From Setoptus koraiensis (lineage: Eukaryota > Arthropoda): DNA of 64,000 bases. Under the pieces are notes generated by a model, which searched no databases, was not told the DNA's origin, and saw only the letters and a program-made list of their open reading frames with translations. Within the stretch, counting starts at the first letter, position 1. Every line of letters starts with the position of its first letter. The stretch lies in the NCBI GenBank assembly GCA_048013815.1, contig CM106586.1, positions 21,886,001 to 21,950,000 on the forward strand. The letters run 5' to 3'. Positions 26,573 to 38,878 of the stretch are shown piece by piece. A program made the translations under genes and the position numbers.

Positions 26573-27340
26573 CAGCTCATTATCATAAACAATCGACTCA
26601 TTGACGATGCGCTGGCACCGAGCGCACGGTCGCTCATTAATGAACTTGCCCGGCGCACACTGCGGCCGTGGCCGGCGCACAAAAAACCGGCCAACATTCC
26701 AGCGAATCTCCTTTGTTTGTTATTCGAATTGGAAGGCATCGCTTCTCTCGGCGCTATCGGTTGTTTCGCGCCACCAGTTCGATGGCCTTCTGCCTGAGCC
26801 ACTGGCGGCCAGTCTGCGGCCGACAACAGCCAGAGAAACGGCCAGAGAAACGGCCAGAGAGACGGCCAGAGAGACGGCCAAACGGAGAGACGGCCGAACG
26901 GAGAGACAACGGCCAGAGAAGGCAACAGAGCCGAGAAAAGAATGAATGAATTGCTCGCAGCGCGACCTTATTACCTGGCGCTATTATTGATGACGCCGGG
27001 CTGCGTCATGCGACTTGTTAGGGGCGTCCATTCGCGGCCGCTCTAATGTATCCACTGGCCGGCTCATTATCATCAAAATTCAATTTGTTTCCTATATCGG
27101 CCGCCGCTGCAGAGCGTCGCCGCATTATCGCCGGGCACAACAATGGCCAATGCAATTACACATCGGCCCTCACATCCCTCTGCCGGCGACACAAGACAAC
27201 TGGTGGCTGTCGCCGATTGCGTAATGGCTGCGACCATTCGTTGCGTCATTCACTTTTATCAATGCTGCTCTTATCAATCTCAATGAGATCATGACAGCGC
27301 CCACTGAGTCACTGAGTCACTGGCCACTGAGTCGGCCGGA

Positions 27341-27358
27341 GCGCCATCTACTCGCCGT
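27341..27358. promoter_or_regulatory. CTCF-like core (GCGCCATCTACTCGCCGT), copy 1
   Basis: Matches the inverted CTCF consensus YGCCMYCTRSTGG at 12 of 13 positions. The 18-mer is repeated exactly at 31,933-31,950. Confidence 0.35.
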
Positions 27359-29078
27359 TGGCCGGCACCAAGTGACCACTGTCAGTGGTAAGCTCGCCGT
27401 GACAAGCCTATAATTGTCATGCAGGTCACTTTGCACAGGCACTTACGTTGGCACAGTCGGCGTGTTGCTCGCTCGCTCGCTCCTCGTTGGCGCCCACAAC
27501 TGGCGCACACACTGTGTGCCGGACACCAGATCACAATTACAAATTACAGGTTTGCGCCAGCGCGCACAGTGTCAATCACCTGTGTGCCCTATGTCACATG
27601 TGTCCATCACAGGCGCACAGCACATGTCACATTTTGGGCCGACTTGACAATGTGACAGGCGGCACACAGCCGGTTTGTGGGCCGCTTTGAGCGCCGTCTA
27701 GGGCTCGTTTGACATCGATAACAGCGACCGATGATAACAGCGACGGATGGGCGATAATAGCATTTGCGGCCATCACACTTTGTGTAATACACATTGTGGC
27801 CTCTGCTCGCCACTGTGACGTAACTGCCGCAAACTGGGCTGCTCCCATTGCGCATTCTTTCAATGGCTCACCTGTGACAGGTACAGGCCGAAGTGGCGCC
27901 GGGCAACGGCGAGCGGCGGCGAGGGCGCGACCGGCGCGTGCCAGCCGCGCACAGTTCGGGCTGTGCGGCCCAATCGGTCAGGCGACAAGTGCGCCGAATT
28001 CCGCACCGATTTCGCTTGTCGGGCGCTTGTCGGGCGCTTCGCGAGCATTCAGAAAGAGAAAATTCCTCGCTCGCGATCGGCGCATCAATGGAACGCGCCG
28101 GGGCGCGCGCCCGATCGCAACAACAAGTGCCGCCCAGCACAACATGCACAAACGAGCGCGAGATGATGACATGTTACAAATAGTGGTTAGTGTCAATCAG
28201 TGCATATCGGTGAACGCCTCTGCCGGCCGCTCGCAACGGGCCGACATGCGATATTATCCCGGCCACTTGTTATAGACGCTGCGACGGCCAGTTCCGTTGC
28301 GCAACTGGCCAACGCAATTCACTTTTGGCGACTCGGGCGTGCGCGCCCTACCGGCCGCAGGCCGCAACCGGCCAGCGCTAGACTTGTACAGCAACTCGCC
28401 GTTTTGTGCGCGCAGCGCCGCCTGTGTCCCGGCGGCGAGCTCGGTGGGCCTGAGCGGCGGCTCGACCGGTCGGCTCGCCCGGTCGGCGTCTCGGGCGCGT
28501 CTTGACGCCGGCCGCATCGGCCCGTCCGACCGCAAAAATGTCCGACGCAAACACGGAGCGGCGGGTAGCCCGGGGCACAATGCTCCGGCACCGGCACCGA
28601 AACCGCAACAGCAACACGCAATGTCAACACGCCGCCGCACGAGATTGGGGCCAGTTGTGCGGCGGACGTGTCGCCCGGGACCCGGCCACAAACCGGCCAA
28701 CACTGACCACTGCCGGCCACAACTGACATGTGACGACCGCTGACATACGACGACTGCTGGCACAAATTGACAACTATTGATTGGGTGCGCGCGCGCGCGC
28801 TGCCAATTACTCGGCACCGCAAACAGCCGCCCAACAGCCCTGGGCCCCAGCGACGGCCCCGTCCGCCGCAAATCCGCCCGCCGCACGCCCGTCAAACTGA
28901 CCATCAAATCAGTGGCCCGTCGAGGCGCCGCTCGGGCCAATCGGGACCCAGAGGCCGGCGAACGGGCCCCGATAACACAAGCTGTAAGCTCATTAGCGCA
29001 TGCATCGTTGCGCTCAATGTCAATGCGTTGCTGGCGCTGGACTGTTTTTTGCTCATCTGCCAATTACTTTTTTTCCTC

Positions 29079-29111
29079 CACTGACAACTCGCCCCCCACG
29101 AGTTGTCAGTG
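29079..29111. repeat. 13-bp perfect hairpin, 7-nt loop
   Basis: CACTGACAACTCG and CGAGTTGTCAGTG around CCCCCCA, immediately before the 29-33 kb bZIP-site cluster. Confidence 0.9.
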
Positions 29112-29669
29112 CAGACGTCACGTTAATACACAACACGTTAATACATGTTACGTAATACACATGCACGAGCAGATTAATAGCCGCATGCACGCTTGTTTCA
29201 CTTTGGCCCATTCTGCTCCAAATTTGTGCGCAACTTCCTGTGTGTCGCCACTGCCAATTGCGCGTTTATCGATGGCTGTTGTGCCAATAAATGTGCAATT
29301 GTGTGCACGCCATTTGCATAAGTGGCTCGAGTGGCACACTTATGTAATTAGTTGACACACGGGCGTTGCGGTGGGTGTCGCTGCTGGTGTGCAAACAAAC
29401 CAGACCGAACCGAATAACAGTGGCACAGTAAATACAGTGCGCTTATAAACACGTACTCACACACGCACGCACGCACGCACACACACACACACCACAAATC
29501 ATTTGCATACGTAATGAGCTTATCGTGTGCGTCTGTGCCACGTGTGCTGCGAGATTGCACGTACTATCGTTGATTCGCCGATGCGCTACCATTTCGCGCC
29601 GTTGATTGGCGCGAAAGGCGCGAAAAAATATTGAGCTGCCGCCTCAACAAAACACTGTCTACTGGCTAC

Positions 29670-29701
<32 letters not shown>
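29670..29701. repeat. (TG)n microsatellite
   Basis: About sixteen uninterrupted TG dinucleotides. Confidence 0.95.
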
Positions 29702-29702
<1 letters not shown>

Positions 29703-31932
29703 GGCCTTGCAATAAAATTGTCATTACTGTCATAACAGCGGCGCCATTACGTCATCGTGGGCGCTGCTGCGAATAATTGGCAAGACCGGCTCTATACGGC
29801 GCGCGTGTGACGCCGGTATAGGTTTGCTGACAACAGTTTGTGAGCGATTCATGCGGCACAGCGGTCATATTGCACAACTGGGCGCATGGCGACATTGCGC
29901 AACAGCTCCAGTGGCACAACTTGGGTTTTGGGTCAGTTTGCTGCGGGCCGGTTCGGGTCAGCTGACACACGGGCAAACAGTGCGGCTGGCGCTTGATCGC
30001 GGGTCGATCGCCAATCAGTGGGCGGCTGTCACTCGTGTGTGTGTGTGTAATACATAGCGGCGGGCTTAAATTAAGTGACGGTTGGGCCCACATCAGCTGA
30101 CATGAGCCGCTGGCTGGCTGTTGGTCGTTAGCCGAACTAACATTGGTGGGCGAAATAGGCAAACAAATGCCAATTACATAATCAATCAAGTTTATTATCA
30201 TTGATAATGAACAGAGACTCGTCATCGGCGCCGTCATCCGTTCAATGAACTGCCACCGCTGGCTGCTTCTTCTTCTTGTTCTTGTTCTGGCTTGTCGCTG
30301 TTTGACAGCGAGCGGCAGCAACAACAACAACCACGGCAACAACCGCGGCAACAACCACGGCAACAGCGGCAACAACCACGGCAACAGCGGCAACAACGAC
30401 GGCAACAACGACAGCGACAACAAGGTTAGCCAGAACTGGAAATGGAAGCTCCAAATTGATGCGCGCCGCCAGTGATATATAATGGCCGAATGGCACAAAT
30501 GGCGCCCCCTTCGTGCGCGGCAATCACAACGTCGGCCGACCAATCAGTAGACAGTAGATAATCAGCAGAGGAATACATTACGTCAGACGATCGCGGCCGA
30601 TGCCTCTCGGCTACAATTGGGACATTATGTAATTTTTGCTTTAGTTTCATTGTCTCTCGTTGCCTCTCCATTACTAACCAATCGATGTGCGGCTGGCTGT
30701 GCGGCAAGCCAAACATTGCGTAATACAAACAGTGCCAGTAGCAACAACAACAACAACGACAACTACTACACATGACGCAATGCCATTACTTACTCATACC
30801 GTTACCACTGCTGCTGGCTGCTGGCTGCATCAACTACTCTGACCACTGTTATGTAACCACTGCTGACACTTGCTGCTGCCGCTGCTGCTGCTGTGCACAC
30901 TGTTACGTAATGTTGCGTAATTTGCACAGCGCAAACTGCCAATAACACTGCTGCTGGTTGCAGTGTTATGGGGCAGTATTGGCAATATTGTTGTTGTGCT
31001 GGCTGCTGCAACATACACTGTAACACGGGATAATACAAGCCATGATTTGATTAGCCAGTTGATCATGATTCAGTCGGTGATGGGCTCCACTCGTAGCGAC
31101 ATGACCGGCCCGGGTGGCGCATGTGCCGCGCACAAACACTACGCGACCACAATGTTGCGCTTACAATCGAGCAGCCAGTTATCGTTATGTAACTTATGTT
31201 GTGTGCCGCCGCCGCCGCCGCACTTGCTCTTGCTCGCCCGCGGCAATTTGAGGCCGACCAGCCCGCTCAAACAGCGTCTGGCGGCGGGCCGCTTCACACA
31301 GACAGTGAGCGCCCCCCGAAGTCCCGAGCGGCCAGATGTTGCGTAATGAGCTGCATGTGTGTCGCTGCACGTGAGCGACAACAAACACTGCTTCGTGGCG
31401 CAAAAAGAGGCCCCGGCCTTGCTCGCTCGTGCACTGCTCAAACGGATCGCCCGTGCGCCGCTCGTTCGCTGCTCGTGCATGATGACGGCAAATCGGTGGC
31501 ATATTGATTGTCGATATCGATCACCGGCCATCGCGTCGGCCGAGCGGAGCCCCAGCGCACCAACAATTGCGAGTTAGCGGACGACGCTGGCAAGACTGTG
31601 CCGGCGCCGGCACAGCTCGCCAGAGTGGGCCCATTGTGGACTATGGCCACCATAGCCACAGTGTAGTCGTATGCGACTAAATTGTGTCCAAGTGTCCTAT
31701 AAACAACTACGCGCAACACGAGCGGGCCGCGACCCTGGCAAGCTAGCTGTAATGTGGCCTATAATGTGTCGCGCTCGTGTAGCCAACGATTATGTTGTTG
31801 TTTGGTGTGTGTTCCGGCAAACAAGCGGGGGCCAGCGGAATGACACACAACATTTGTCGGTCATGTAACGCGCGCGGGGCCAGTGGGCCAATTGAAAAAT
31901 GATGATCAAATGTTGTCATTATATATCAGTTG

Positions 31933-31950
31933 GCGCCATCTACTCGCCGT
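31933..31950. promoter_or_regulatory. CTCF-like core, copy 2 (identical 18-mer)
   Basis: Same 18 bases as at 27,341 while the flanks differ, so either a conserved factor site or a very small duplication. Confidence 0.35.
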
Positions 31951-32921
31951 GTTTGTGTTATGGTGCTGTTATTGGCTCGCGCGGCGCCGGAATTAGCCGC
32001 TAGCCTGGCCGGTGTTACGTAATAAAGCGAGCGTTGTGTGATAAAGCGAGCGTCGCGATAAGGCGAGCCTTGCGATGAAGCGAGCCTTGCGATAAAACGA
32101 GCGGTGTGAGCGATAAACAGTTGGCTGGCGCAAATAATGATGAGAGAGAGAGATTATATTCTGGAATGAGGGGGATAAAAACACCAGCCAGTTGTAGCTG
32201 GCGGACGATAAAAGCGGCCGCCAGTCGGCCGTTTTATCGGGTTTTATCCGTTTGCAGCTCGGTCGGCAGCAGCCGACTGGCAGTCGGCGACGGGCCCCAA
32301 CAAGCGGCGGCTATGATGAATTGTGGCGAGAACAGGGCCAATTCTTTTCAATTCTTCACTTTGTATTATTGTTGTTGTGCGCGTTGCGTTGCGACACGAG
32401 TGAGGCCAACTGTGCGGGCCAACTGGCGAGAAGTTGCCACAACTGAAACCGAAACTGGAGCACAAACTCAACAACTGGCGCCCCCTTACACGACCAGCGT
32501 TACGACACCAAACAGTCACACTAACTGTTTGCTGTCGCGGCCATTACGCAACATAACAAGTCGCTGTTGCGTAACGCGGCCGCTGTTGCTGGCGACACGA
32601 GCCCCGCCAACAAATTCGTTGTTGTTGTTGCTGTTGTTGCTGTTGCCGCTGTTGTTGTTGCCGGTCGCTGTTGTTGCTGCCAGTTGCTGTTGTCGCTTGT
32701 CGTGCTCGATGAGCAAACAATGATGATGAGCAACAACAGCAGCGCCGCCAAATGACCACCACTTAATACCTATACAATTACGTAATGGCCACCGGTGCAC
32801 TGTTCACATATGTAACATGCCATATATCTAGCAAGTTACATTTACACACATAACAGGCGATATGAGGCGCGGATATGTTTCGGGTCGGCATGCCGGGGCC
32901 CGTTGTGCCCATTTCGCCGGC

Positions 32922-33004
32922 CGTCCATATCCACCGGGCGGCGATATCCACTGAGCGGCGATATCCAGTGCCCGGCGATATCCAGTGCCCGGCGATATCC
33001 ACTT
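32922..33004. repeat. 18-bp tandem repeat with GGCGATATCC core
   Basis: About four and a half copies of GGCGATATCCAGTGCCC-type units; each carries the GATATC palindrome. Confidence 0.9.
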
Positions 33005-33389
33005 GGCAACGGTGTCCGCTGTAACACGGTGGCGCTTTGTTGCAAAATGGCCAGCAGCGCGCGCTAATAAATAATAACACCGCCGCCAGATAATAGCACG
33101 TAACATAATTGAATTCAATTGAATATGACCCGCTTCCACGTGCTCGTGAGTGTTGCGCAACCGTTGCGCACGACATGCCCGCTATCTATGTGAGCCATCT
33201 TGCGTCATGTTGCGTCAGACATTTATAGTTATGTTTATATTTTCTTCTGTGCCACCGCCGCTGTTGCGATGTTGATCTCGCGCACAAAGTGGCACAAATT
33301 GCGCCAATTGTTTATAAAGTGAACGCACACAACAAACACAGTTGAGCTAGTTACCGGCACAGCGAAAGTGTGCCGGTTGCGTAATCGTA

Positions 33390-36300
33390 ATTGCATCGCA
33401 TCCATCTAATCACTGTGCAGTTGACGCTGGCCGAAATGCGCCTGTTTCGGCGCAGGGGCCCCCCAAACAAGCACGACAAACAACGACGACGAGACAAATG
33501 ATCGGCGGCCCTTAGATCGCCGCTTAGATCGCGTGAACGGGCGCACGCGCCGCGCGCCCCCTGCACGTGCAACTATCGCTCGCTTGCTACAAACAAACGA
33601 TTTGGGCCGAATGGGCCAACTCTGCCAGCACGGGTACCAAAGCGGGTACCCGTGGGTGTGAGTGTGTGGGGCCCGCGCGAGTGGCCAGTTGTCGCTGTGC
33701 GGCAGCGGCGCGCGAGCAGATTAAGATTAGCATCGCAAAACGCGAACGAGAAAAAACAGCGCCGAACAGAACAGAAAACAATCGATGGTGGGATATAAAC
33801 AACGCTAATGGCCACTGACAAACGGCCAGGCGCACTTACAAATTGGATGATTTACTAGCTGACCATTTGGGTCGTTTCGCGGCCGGCCCGGCGCAACTGG
33901 GCGCGCTGTGACGGGCCGCCGATGGCCGCCAAGTGGGCCCGCGCCGCACAAACGCAAACAACACGGCACGGCACGGGCCAGGCAAGTCAAAAATCGACAA
34001 CAAACATTAAAAAGATCATTTTTCATGGGGCGCCCCTCACTGGCGGCGGCCACTTCGGCGGGCCCACTTTTCGCTGGCGCCGCGGCCAGTCGACAGCGGC
34101 ACAAATGCGCAGCGGCGCACGGGCGCAGAGGTGCGGAGGTGGCGCGGTGGTGCCATGGTGCGGTGGTGCGGCCGAGGGCCAAAAAGTGAGCCGGCAAAGG
34201 GGCACCGGGCGGCGGAAGGAAGAGGACACTTCATTAATTGGACACGGGCGCGCGGGCCGGCGCCGCTCAATTTGAGTGCGCTCACACTTAAATTATCACC
34301 CATTGAGTGCGGTGCCCAAAAAATAATGATTCTCACTTTATCTGGCCAATCGGGCCGCGCCGGTGGCCGGGCCGCACAACAATGCGCCGAGATGGCCGCT
34401 TGATTAATGCTCTTGTTTTGCGCGGCCGGGCCGCTTTTTTGCTGGTTGCGGCGTCGCGCGTACCGGCGCCAATATCGGCATCGCCGGGCACACCCGTTGG
34501 GGCGCCGCACATGCCACCATAACGGCATTATGATAACGCTGCACATGTTAGGCGTTCGCCGAGTGTCCACCCGCGCGACACCCAGCCAATCAATTTATAC
34601 GTTCGCTCGCGCCTCGAGATTCTTATCTGCCACGTAAGCTGCCCAACGCGTGACGTAATGTTGTTATTTGGAGAAATCGCTATGCAATTGCAACTGGCCA
34701 GCCTGCGCACGACCGCGCAATCGATCGCATTTCGCTGCACACTCTCTGCGCCGATCCGTCGCGGAACTTCCGCTCTCCCGGTCGCGCCCCCGCCGCACAA
34801 TGCACTAATCTAATGATTGCCAGCAAATTGTGGGCCCGCAACAGGGTGTGTCAGTTCAGCGGGTCGCTCGTGTTGGCGTTGGCGCCGGAAACGAGCGGTT
34901 GGCCTCACCTTATGGTGTCCAGACTAGAGACTCCAGTTGAGAAATTGTTGTGTTTGTTGTGATTGCGCAAGCGGCTAATGATCGCACGACACGGCCTGTG
35001 TGTGGCGCGACAAGCGAGCGCCCCCTGTCCCCCGTTTCGGATTGGGCCCGTCGACAGGTGCCGACAGGTTCGGCCGGGCGCCGCTCGGGTCGTGGGCGGC
35101 ACAAGCAAACAAAGTGAAAACAATCGAGCTGTGCACGATAAGGCACATCACAAACTGTGCCATCAAACAACAATTGCTGGCACAATCAAGCGAGCTAGCC
35201 GCCCGTTAAGATTGAAACAGTTTCAACAGTCGAACAGTTAAGTCGCCCGCTAAAAGCGCCCCCTTTCCTGTTTAACTTAAATTAAATTGTTAAACGATTT
35301 CTTCGTTGCGCCCATTTCTGTGGCGCCCTCGCTGGCTGCCAGATCCGCCGCCGGCCCCAGCGACTACGCCGAAGTAACGGCATGATTGTTTAAATTATTT
35401 TATTTGCGCGCCTCTGTTGGCTGCGCCCTTTGCGTATTATCTGGCTCGGCCGAGTATTAGCGGCCGACGATGAGATGCCAGCCTGATGATGTTGTTATTG
35501 TTGTTGGCTGTTGCTTGTCGCTGGCTGCTGCTGGCTGCTGCCGGGGCCCCAAGAAACGAGACATGATTTTGGGCGTCGCGATCGTTTGGTTGTTAAACCA
35601 AACGACGCGCTGCCGGCGCCAACGAACCAACCGGCGAATAATAACCGAACGGCCCCACAAAATGGCCATTACGCGCCACGTTGCACCAACTTGGTTGCGT
35701 GTTTTAGCACGTAACCAAGAGAGAGAGAGAGCGAGTTTAATTTTGACAACAATTTGTCGTATCGCACACTCCGATTGGCTGCAACCGGGCCAAATTGAGT
35801 CTGCGGCAAATTGGTTGCAGGTTGGCGCGGATAAAAAGAAGGAACGGCTTACCTCGCGAGTCGCGAGCCGCGCCACTGCCGACCGTGGCCACCGCTGGCG
35901 CCGCCGCCCCCGACCGAAGCAATAACGGCGAGCTCCGGCAAAACTTTTCACAATTTCGCTTTTCACAATTTGCTTTTCACAACTTTGCCTCGCACAACTT
36001 TGCCTCTCACAAGTTTGCCCCTCACAATTGAAGCAACGCTGCGGCTCACGGTGCGACCCAGTGGGCCAAATTGACTCTGTGTGCAGCTCTTATCGCGTCG
36101 CTGCAATCTAATCTCAGTAAATAACGAGAATGCAACAACGGATTTGGCGCCCGTTCGATCGGGCCCACGGAGCGCGCCGGCGAGCCGAACGGAGGAACGG
36201 GCCCGAGAAGGGCGAGCGTTCGGCACACAAAACAACGACGCCGATGACGTGGGGGCGGCCCGAAAGAGTTTAATGGTTTTTTGTGGCGCAAACATTTATT

Positions 36301-36970
36301 GCATCAGCGGGCCGCGATGACACGACGCGTCTCATTTGATTACGCACCAATGGATCTATATCATCGCGGGCGCACAACTCGTGCCGTCAAACTATCACAC
36401 CATCATCGCACTATCACTGCACTATCGCCAGCAAAGCCAGCCGAGCCAGCAACGCAACAACAACGACGCAACAACAACACGGCAACAATGCAACAACAAT
36501 ACAAAGTTGCCCATTTGCATAATGATGATGATTGTTGTTGTTGTTGTTGTTGTGCCGACCGTTATTTTGTGATTTATCTGCAACACTGCTGTGCACTTGT
36601 GTGCACGCGCGCAAACCGTTGCGTAACGGCGGACAAAACTGTTACGCGCGCGAGCGAGACAAATTGAATTGCTCTGACAAGAGCTCTCCGTCGGTCGTTT
36701 GGAAATAAAATTAAAAATAAAATAAATCGCTCAACTGTGCGCGCACAATTTATCGCCGAGCAACCGCGGCCGGCCCGAACAGGTAGCGCGGGTTCGCGTT
36801 TTGCAGCCCGCGAATCGAGGGGCTCTCCTCGAATGTCGCGCCATCGGGTATACCCCCTGCGATGTGTGCGATGGCGAGACCGCCAAAGAGCTAGACGCGC
36901 AGTTGACACTTTTCTCGCACAATCCGCGCCCGCACGATTCGCGCCCGCGACGACATTCTGTTGAAGTTTA
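33390..36970. other. Gene-less DNA
   Basis: GC-rich to 36,970 with GGTACC words near 33,640, a TTGCGTAA at about 36,620, an octamer at 36,513, and a degenerate 17-bp TTTTCACAA/CTCACAACTTTGC repeat at 35,940-36,030. Frames of 150-170 codons on both strands at 35,457-35,966 overlap each other and show no domain. Confidence 0.45.
35940..36030. repeat. Degenerate 17-bp tandem repeat (CACAACTTTGCCTC type)
   Basis: Five to six imperfect copies. Confidence 0.8.
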
Positions 36971-38406
36971 CATGAGTCAGGAATAACATAACAAGAACTC
37001 GAACTAACTAGATTTCAATTATTTATTTTTAAATTGTTTAGTTGTTTTTGTTTAAATCCAACAATCTTTATAAATAAAATACTTTATAATCTACAGGCTT
37101 CAAAAATCTTTTTGATCTCCTTAGTTCTAAACATGTGGATTTAGCAATGAGTTCATATGAGAATCCATATATGTGTATTTAAACTAATTACTATCTGAAA
37201 AATAGATGTAATTAGATTCTATTGTAGGTACAACTGTTACGTTATACAGACTATTGATCAAAATATTTGAACCAGTAATACTGATGTTATATTGATTTCC
37301 ATTCAATTCCATACAATTCGACCGATTATAGCCTTCATTTGTAATGAATCTTATCGCATATTTAATTATCTTGACAGCTTGATATTATACATGGTTGTGA
37401 TTATATGTTTTTCATTGATGTTGATAGTACTAATGATAAGGATTAATTATGATTGTTTTGAAATGGTAAGTTCTTATTTCCAATTTGTAAATTATTCAGG
37501 AGTTTGGTCAAACTGTTATTTGTTTATATGTTCTTTGTTTAACGAACACTGTGTAACGAAACACTTTTGATTGTACAACCTGAGCTTTTAGTTATATATA
37601 ATGCTTAATCTGATACAAGTTATCCAATACTCATTTTATCGTTCTATGTGTAACTTGAATGTTCAAAATCATTTGTTATTTTTGATATTATGCTGAATTC
37701 TATTCTGATAACCTAAATTCTTCTTGTAACAGCGTATACGGTAATCTCATCTTACTGTTTGGGCGACTGTTTTTCACTTATTGTTTGGTTATATTAAGTA
37801 AGATGCAACAATAATAATAAGGCAACTAAATGCAACTTTGATTCGAAAATATTAATAATTAGTGTATATATATTGTCGTATACTAGTATGACTTTATCAT
37901 TAATCACTATGTGTTTGCATCTGGAGGTAACTATGACAGTTGGCATACGATTATATTTGTGATGATAAACAATGATGAATGATCGTATGAATGAACGATA
38001 GTTTTGCTTCCTTATTCCTCTATTAGATTCATCATTATCCATTAAAGTTGTCAACCAATATTTAACTTGATGCAACGAACTGTTTCAAAACTTGCAATTT
38101 GTCCTTCTATAATTTCAATGGTTCCGTGCTTTTCTAATATAGAAGCCTTTTAGTTGAGAACTGTATCTGAATATTTCAACCAATGATAGTAAGTATTTAT
38201 CAAATGCTGACTTCAAAAGGAAAAATGACGCACTATATCATAAATGAATGAACATTGCCAAGATCATTGTTGCTAGCTTGCAGATAATCTCTCACAGATC
38301 TAACTATTCAAGTATATATACTGTCGCTGTTGTTCGGATCACTTAAAACAGTTTGTTCGATTATTATTATATCACAATTCAGAATGGATAACTTTTCTAA
38401 CTCTTA

Positions 38407-38802
38407 TTATCTAATAATAATTTTGTTATTATTGCGAATCACTACTATTATTCTTTGGACATTAAACAAAAACAAAAATGTATCAGCAATAATTCTTGAA
38501 CTGTGAGTAGATTTTGATAGTAGATTGTGCTGAAATAAATTAACGCTGACACATTGTGTTTCTTTAGATATTCTAATAATTTGTCTACGTATTATGGTAG
38601 CTCTTACTAATTGTTCTTGTGTGCTAATTATGTGCGCAACAATGTTGTCAACGAACGAACTTTCTCTCGAATGCTCGGGAGCCTCAAAAATTATCTTGTG
38701 AATAATTCTCTGTGGTAGTACAGGATATTGTTTGGCTTGCCACTTGACACTTGTTGGCTGAAAATATGGATGATCGTCTTTATCCCAACTTTCCATATCC
38801 AT
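38407..38802 (-). pseudogene. Unrecognised 131-codon frame in the AT-rich island, possibly a decayed or multi-exon gene
   Basis: ATG at 38,802 in good context (AAAATGG), then 131 codons without a stop in DNA of about 33% GC, where a stop is expected about every 14 codons; such a run is unlikely by chance. The first 95 residues have mixed composition (MDMESWDKDDHPYF at the start, with later charged helices), unlike the low-complexity frames elsewhere. The same frame continues past two stops (38,404-38,409) with 31 open codons, past a TGA (38,308-38,310) with 24 more, and past a TAG (38,233-38,235); a +1 frame then stays open for 40 protein-like codons (38,237-38,118). This looks like stop- and frameshift-disrupted coding sequence, or exons separated by tiny introns. 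I recognise no family. A GTAAGA at about 38,605 could be a splice donor. Confidence 0.35.
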
Positions 38803-38867
38803 TTTAGTTCGAATTCTATGAGGTTCTAAAACTAAACTTTAATTTCTATTGTAGGTAACTACGCGTG

Positions 38868-38878
38868 GGTTCGAATCC
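38868..38878 (+). promoter_or_regulatory. Pol III B-box-like sequence (GGTTCGAATCC)
   Basis: Exact match to the B-box / tRNA T-arm consensus GGTTCGANTCC. The surrounding GCGTGGGTTCGAATCCAC resembles the 3' end of a tRNA-Leu, but the T-stem is one pair short and no A box, anticodon arm or acceptor partner is visible upstream. Best read as a chance match or a tRNA/SINE remnant. Confidence 0.2.

Larger units (their letters stand above)
26573..29140. other. Gene-less DNA
   Basis: AGAAACGGCC/AGAGACGGCC repeats at 26,830-26,920, ACTGAGTC repeats at 27,300-27,335, a CTCF-like core at 27,342, TCACCTG near 27,574 and 27,862, and a GCGC run at 28,788-28,801. A 269-codon minus frame (29,063-28,254) reflects high GC; its composition (Arg, Ala, Gly, Cys) changes erratically and no domain is visible. 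Confidence 0.45.
29148..33384. promoter_or_regulatory. Cluster of twelve TTRCGYAA bZIP-type sites
   Basis: Exact TTRCGYAA palindromes start at 29,148, 29,895, 30,716, 30,903, 30,913, 31,339, 32,015, 32,544, 32,567, 32,778, 33,153 and 33,377. The pair at 30,903/30,913 is spaced one helical turn apart. The word is the site of C/EBP and PAR-domain bZIP proteins (Vrille/PDP1/E4BP4). From base composition I estimate 2-3 in 58 kb by chance. The region also holds (TG)n, a CTCF-like core at 31,933, octamers at 29,312 and 29,501, and CAA/GTT tracts (30,318-30,425; 32,620-32,700). Enhancer function is inferred. Confidence 0.4.
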
